Shown here: piece by piece, positions 4,008 through 5,356 of the stretch | Layout of the letters: every line of letters begins with the position of its first letter | How positions within the stretch are numbered: the first letter of the stretch is position 1 | Assembly (NCBI GenBank): GCA_013824045.1 | Contig: PNND01000210.1 | Coordinates: forward strand, 1 to 5,356 | Length of the DNA: 5,356 nt | Source: Rhodobacter sp. | GTDB taxonomy: Bacteria > Pseudomonadota > Alphaproteobacteria > Rhodobacterales > Rhodobacteraceae | Reading direction: 5' to 3' | Position numbers and translations under genes: made by a program | Notes under the pieces: model-generated | Told to the model about the DNA's origin: nothing | What the model saw: only the letters and a program-made list of their open reading frames with translations | Databases searched by the model: none

Positions 4008-5356
4008 TTAGCCGTCGATGCGGATACGCGCGTTCTTGGGGTCGAACGGGCTATCCTCCACCACGGTCACATCCCAAAGTTCCCGGTTGATCCGCACCTT
4101 CAGCTTCTGCCCCACCGTGGCCAGATCGGGGCGCACATAGCCCATGCCGATCTGCTTGCCGAAAGCCACCGAATAGCCGCCCGAAGTCAAACGCCCGATC
4201 TTTTCACCGTCCAGCAGCAGCGCCTCTTTGCCCCACGGGTCGGTGTCATCCGGCCCGTCGATTAGCACCGTCACGCACATCGACCGGATGCCGGTATCCA
4301 GCATGGCCTGCTTGCCCTGAAACTCTTTGCTCAGATCAACAAAGCGGTCCAGCCCGGCCTCCAGCGGGGTCGCGTCGCGGCCCAATTCGTTGCCGAAGGC
4401 GCGGTAGGATTTTTCCTGCCGCAGCCAGTTCTGGGCGCGGGCGCCGACCAGCTTCATCCCGTGCTTTTCGCCCGCCTTCAGCAGTTGATCGAAGAGGTAA
4501 CGCTGCATCTCGATCGGGTGGTGCAATTCCCAGCCCAGCTCGCCCGTATAGGCCACGCGGATCGCGTTCACCGGGCACATGCCCAACTCGATCTTGCGCG
4601 CCGAAAGCCACGGGAAGCGCTTGTTCGACAGCGCCGTTTCCGGCTCTGCATCGCGGATCAGTTCGGCCAAGATCTTGCGGCTGTTCGGCCCGGCGATGGC
4701 AAAGACGCCCCATTGGGTGGTGACATCGTGGATGTCGACCCAACCGCCGCCACCCGCCATGAAATCCTCGGCGCATTTGCGCAGATAATCCGCGTCATAG
4801 GCTGTCCATGCCCCGGCAGACACGAGGTAATAGTCATTCTCGCCATTCCGCACGATGGTGTATTCGGTGCGCGTGGTGCCTGTGGGCGTCAGCGCATAGG
4901 TCAGGTTGATGCGGCCCACCTTGGGCAGGGCGTTGCAGGTGAACCAGTCAAGGAAAGCCGTCGCACCGGGGCCGCGCACCAGATGCTTGGTGAACGCCGT
5001 GGCATCAATCAGGCCCGCCGTGTCGCGGATGGCCATTGCCTCATCCACCGCATATTGCCACCAGCCGCCACGACGGAAAGACCGCGTGTGGTGGTCGAAA
5101 TCCTCGGGCGCGTCCTTCGGGCCAAAGTAGATCGGGCGTTCCCAGCCGTTCACTTGGCCAAACTGCGCGCCCAGCGCCTTTTGCTTGTCGTAAACCGGGG
5201 CGGTCCGCAGCGGGCGGCAGGCTTCCCGCTCTTCGTCCGGGTGGTGCAGGATGAAGACATGCTCATAGCATTCCTCATTCTTGCGGGCGGCATATTCGGT
5301 GGTCATCCAATTGCCGTAGCGGCGCGGATCAAGCGAGGCCATGTCGATCTCGGCTT
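4008..5356 (-). CDS. Dimethylglycine/sarcosine dehydrogenase-type FAD-GcvT oxidoreductase, C-terminal part (5' end outside window)
   Basis: Seen: the minus-strand frame is open from the right edge to TAA at 4010-4008. The ATG at 5342-5340 is internal: in-frame codons A-E-I-D precede it and the family motif continues across it (DMASLDPRRYGNW). Numbering from that Met: the end of the FAO_M domain (TEYAARKNEECYEHVFILHH, ACRPLRTAPVYDKQKALGAQ, GWERPIYF), then a GcvT aminomethyltransferase domain from about 97, with VRGPGATAFLDW (122-133), TPTGTTRTEYTIV (152-164), YTGELGWELHH (265-275) and RQEKSYRAFGNEL (308-320). The GcvT C-terminal barrel follows (about 355-440). Known: these enzymes (about 810-830 residues) demethylate N-methylated amines such as dimethylglycine or sarcosine with FAD, and the GcvT half passes the one-carbon unit to tetrahydrofolate. 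The FAD domain and its flavin-linking region are not visible, so the substrate cannot be decided. A stand-alone GcvT protein or DMSP demethylase is unlikely given the FAO_M segment. Confidence 0.88.
   Translation of the reverse strand, partial: AEIDMASLDPRRYGNWMTTEYAARKNEECYEHVFILHHPDEEREACRPLRTAPVYDKQKALGAQFGQVNGWERPIYFGPKDAPEDFDHHTRSFRRGGWWQYAVDEAMAIRDTAGLIDATAFTKHLVRGPGATAFLDWFTCNALPKVGRINLTYALTPTGTTRTEYTIVRNGENDYYLVSAGAWTAYDADYLRKCAEDFMAGGGGWVDIHDVTTQWGVFAIAGPNSRKILAELIRDAEPETALSNKRFPWLSARKIELGMCPVNAIRVAYTGELGWELHHPIEMQRYLFDQLLKAGEKHGMKLVGARAQNWLRQEKSYRAFGNELGRDATPLEAGLDRFVDLSKEFQGKQAMLDTGIRSMCVTVLIDGPDDTDPWGKEALLLDGEKIGRLTSGGYSVAFGKQIGMGYVRPDLATVGQKLKVRINRELWDVTVVEDSPFDPKNARIRIDG

Noticed and set aside
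5340..5342. ATG at 5342-5340 as the true start of the minus-strand GcvT-type gene
   Set aside because: The frame stays open to the window edge and the conserved DMASLDPRR-type motif spans this Met, so it is internal to a larger protein.
1..5356. tRNA, rRNA, CRISPR, insertion sequence or defence genes
   Set aside because: No repeats, transposase motifs, cloverleaf-like sequences or defence-type domains were seen; the window reads as ordinary chromosomal metabolic genes.

Overview
The window is GC-rich, compactly coded DNA of the kind found in Rhodobacteraceae/Paracoccaceae (Alphaproteobacteria). The best taxonomic hints are the sulfide:quinone reductase C-terminus, which resembles the Rhodobacter capsulatus enzyme as I remember it, a dimethylglycine dehydrogenase-type oxidoreductase, and strong C/G third-position bias. 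This assignment is inferred from protein character; no rRNA or other marker is present.

Layout, left to right. (1) 1-569, plus strand: C-terminal 188 residues of a type I sulfide:quinone oxidoreductase, followed by a strong intrinsic terminator (588-623). (2) 656-2634, plus strand: a tightly coupled pair, an aldo/keto reductase and a DauA-like FAD-dependent D-amino-acid dehydrogenase, joined by an ATGA overlap. (3) 2635-2724: an AT-rich regulatory gap holding a perfect Fnr/Crp-type palindrome and an RNA hairpin that displays the ribosome binding site of the next gene. (4) 2725-3078: a small AhpD/carboxymuconolactone decarboxylase-like protein with the complete Glu/Cys/Cys/His redox motif. (5) 3145-3957: a GH25 lysozyme-like lipoprotein. 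(6) 3958-3991: a bidirectional terminator between convergent genes. (7) 4008-5356, minus strand: the C-terminal half of a large FAD/GcvT (dimethylglycine or sarcosine dehydrogenase-type) enzyme whose start lies beyond the right edge. No stretch over 300 bases lacks a gene.

How the genes may work together. Three of the six are flavoenzymes or flavoenzyme parts (sulfide, D-amino acid and N-methylamine oxidation) that would feed electrons to quinone or another carrier, but they sit in separate transcription units and I see no single pathway uniting them. The aldo/keto reductase and D-amino-acid dehydrogenase are the one clear operon and the most likely functional pair. I do not see a new defence system, mobile element, CRISPR array or RNA gene. 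The points most worth a second look are the altered side-chain pocket of the DauA-like enzyme and the regulatory region in front of the AhpD-like gene.
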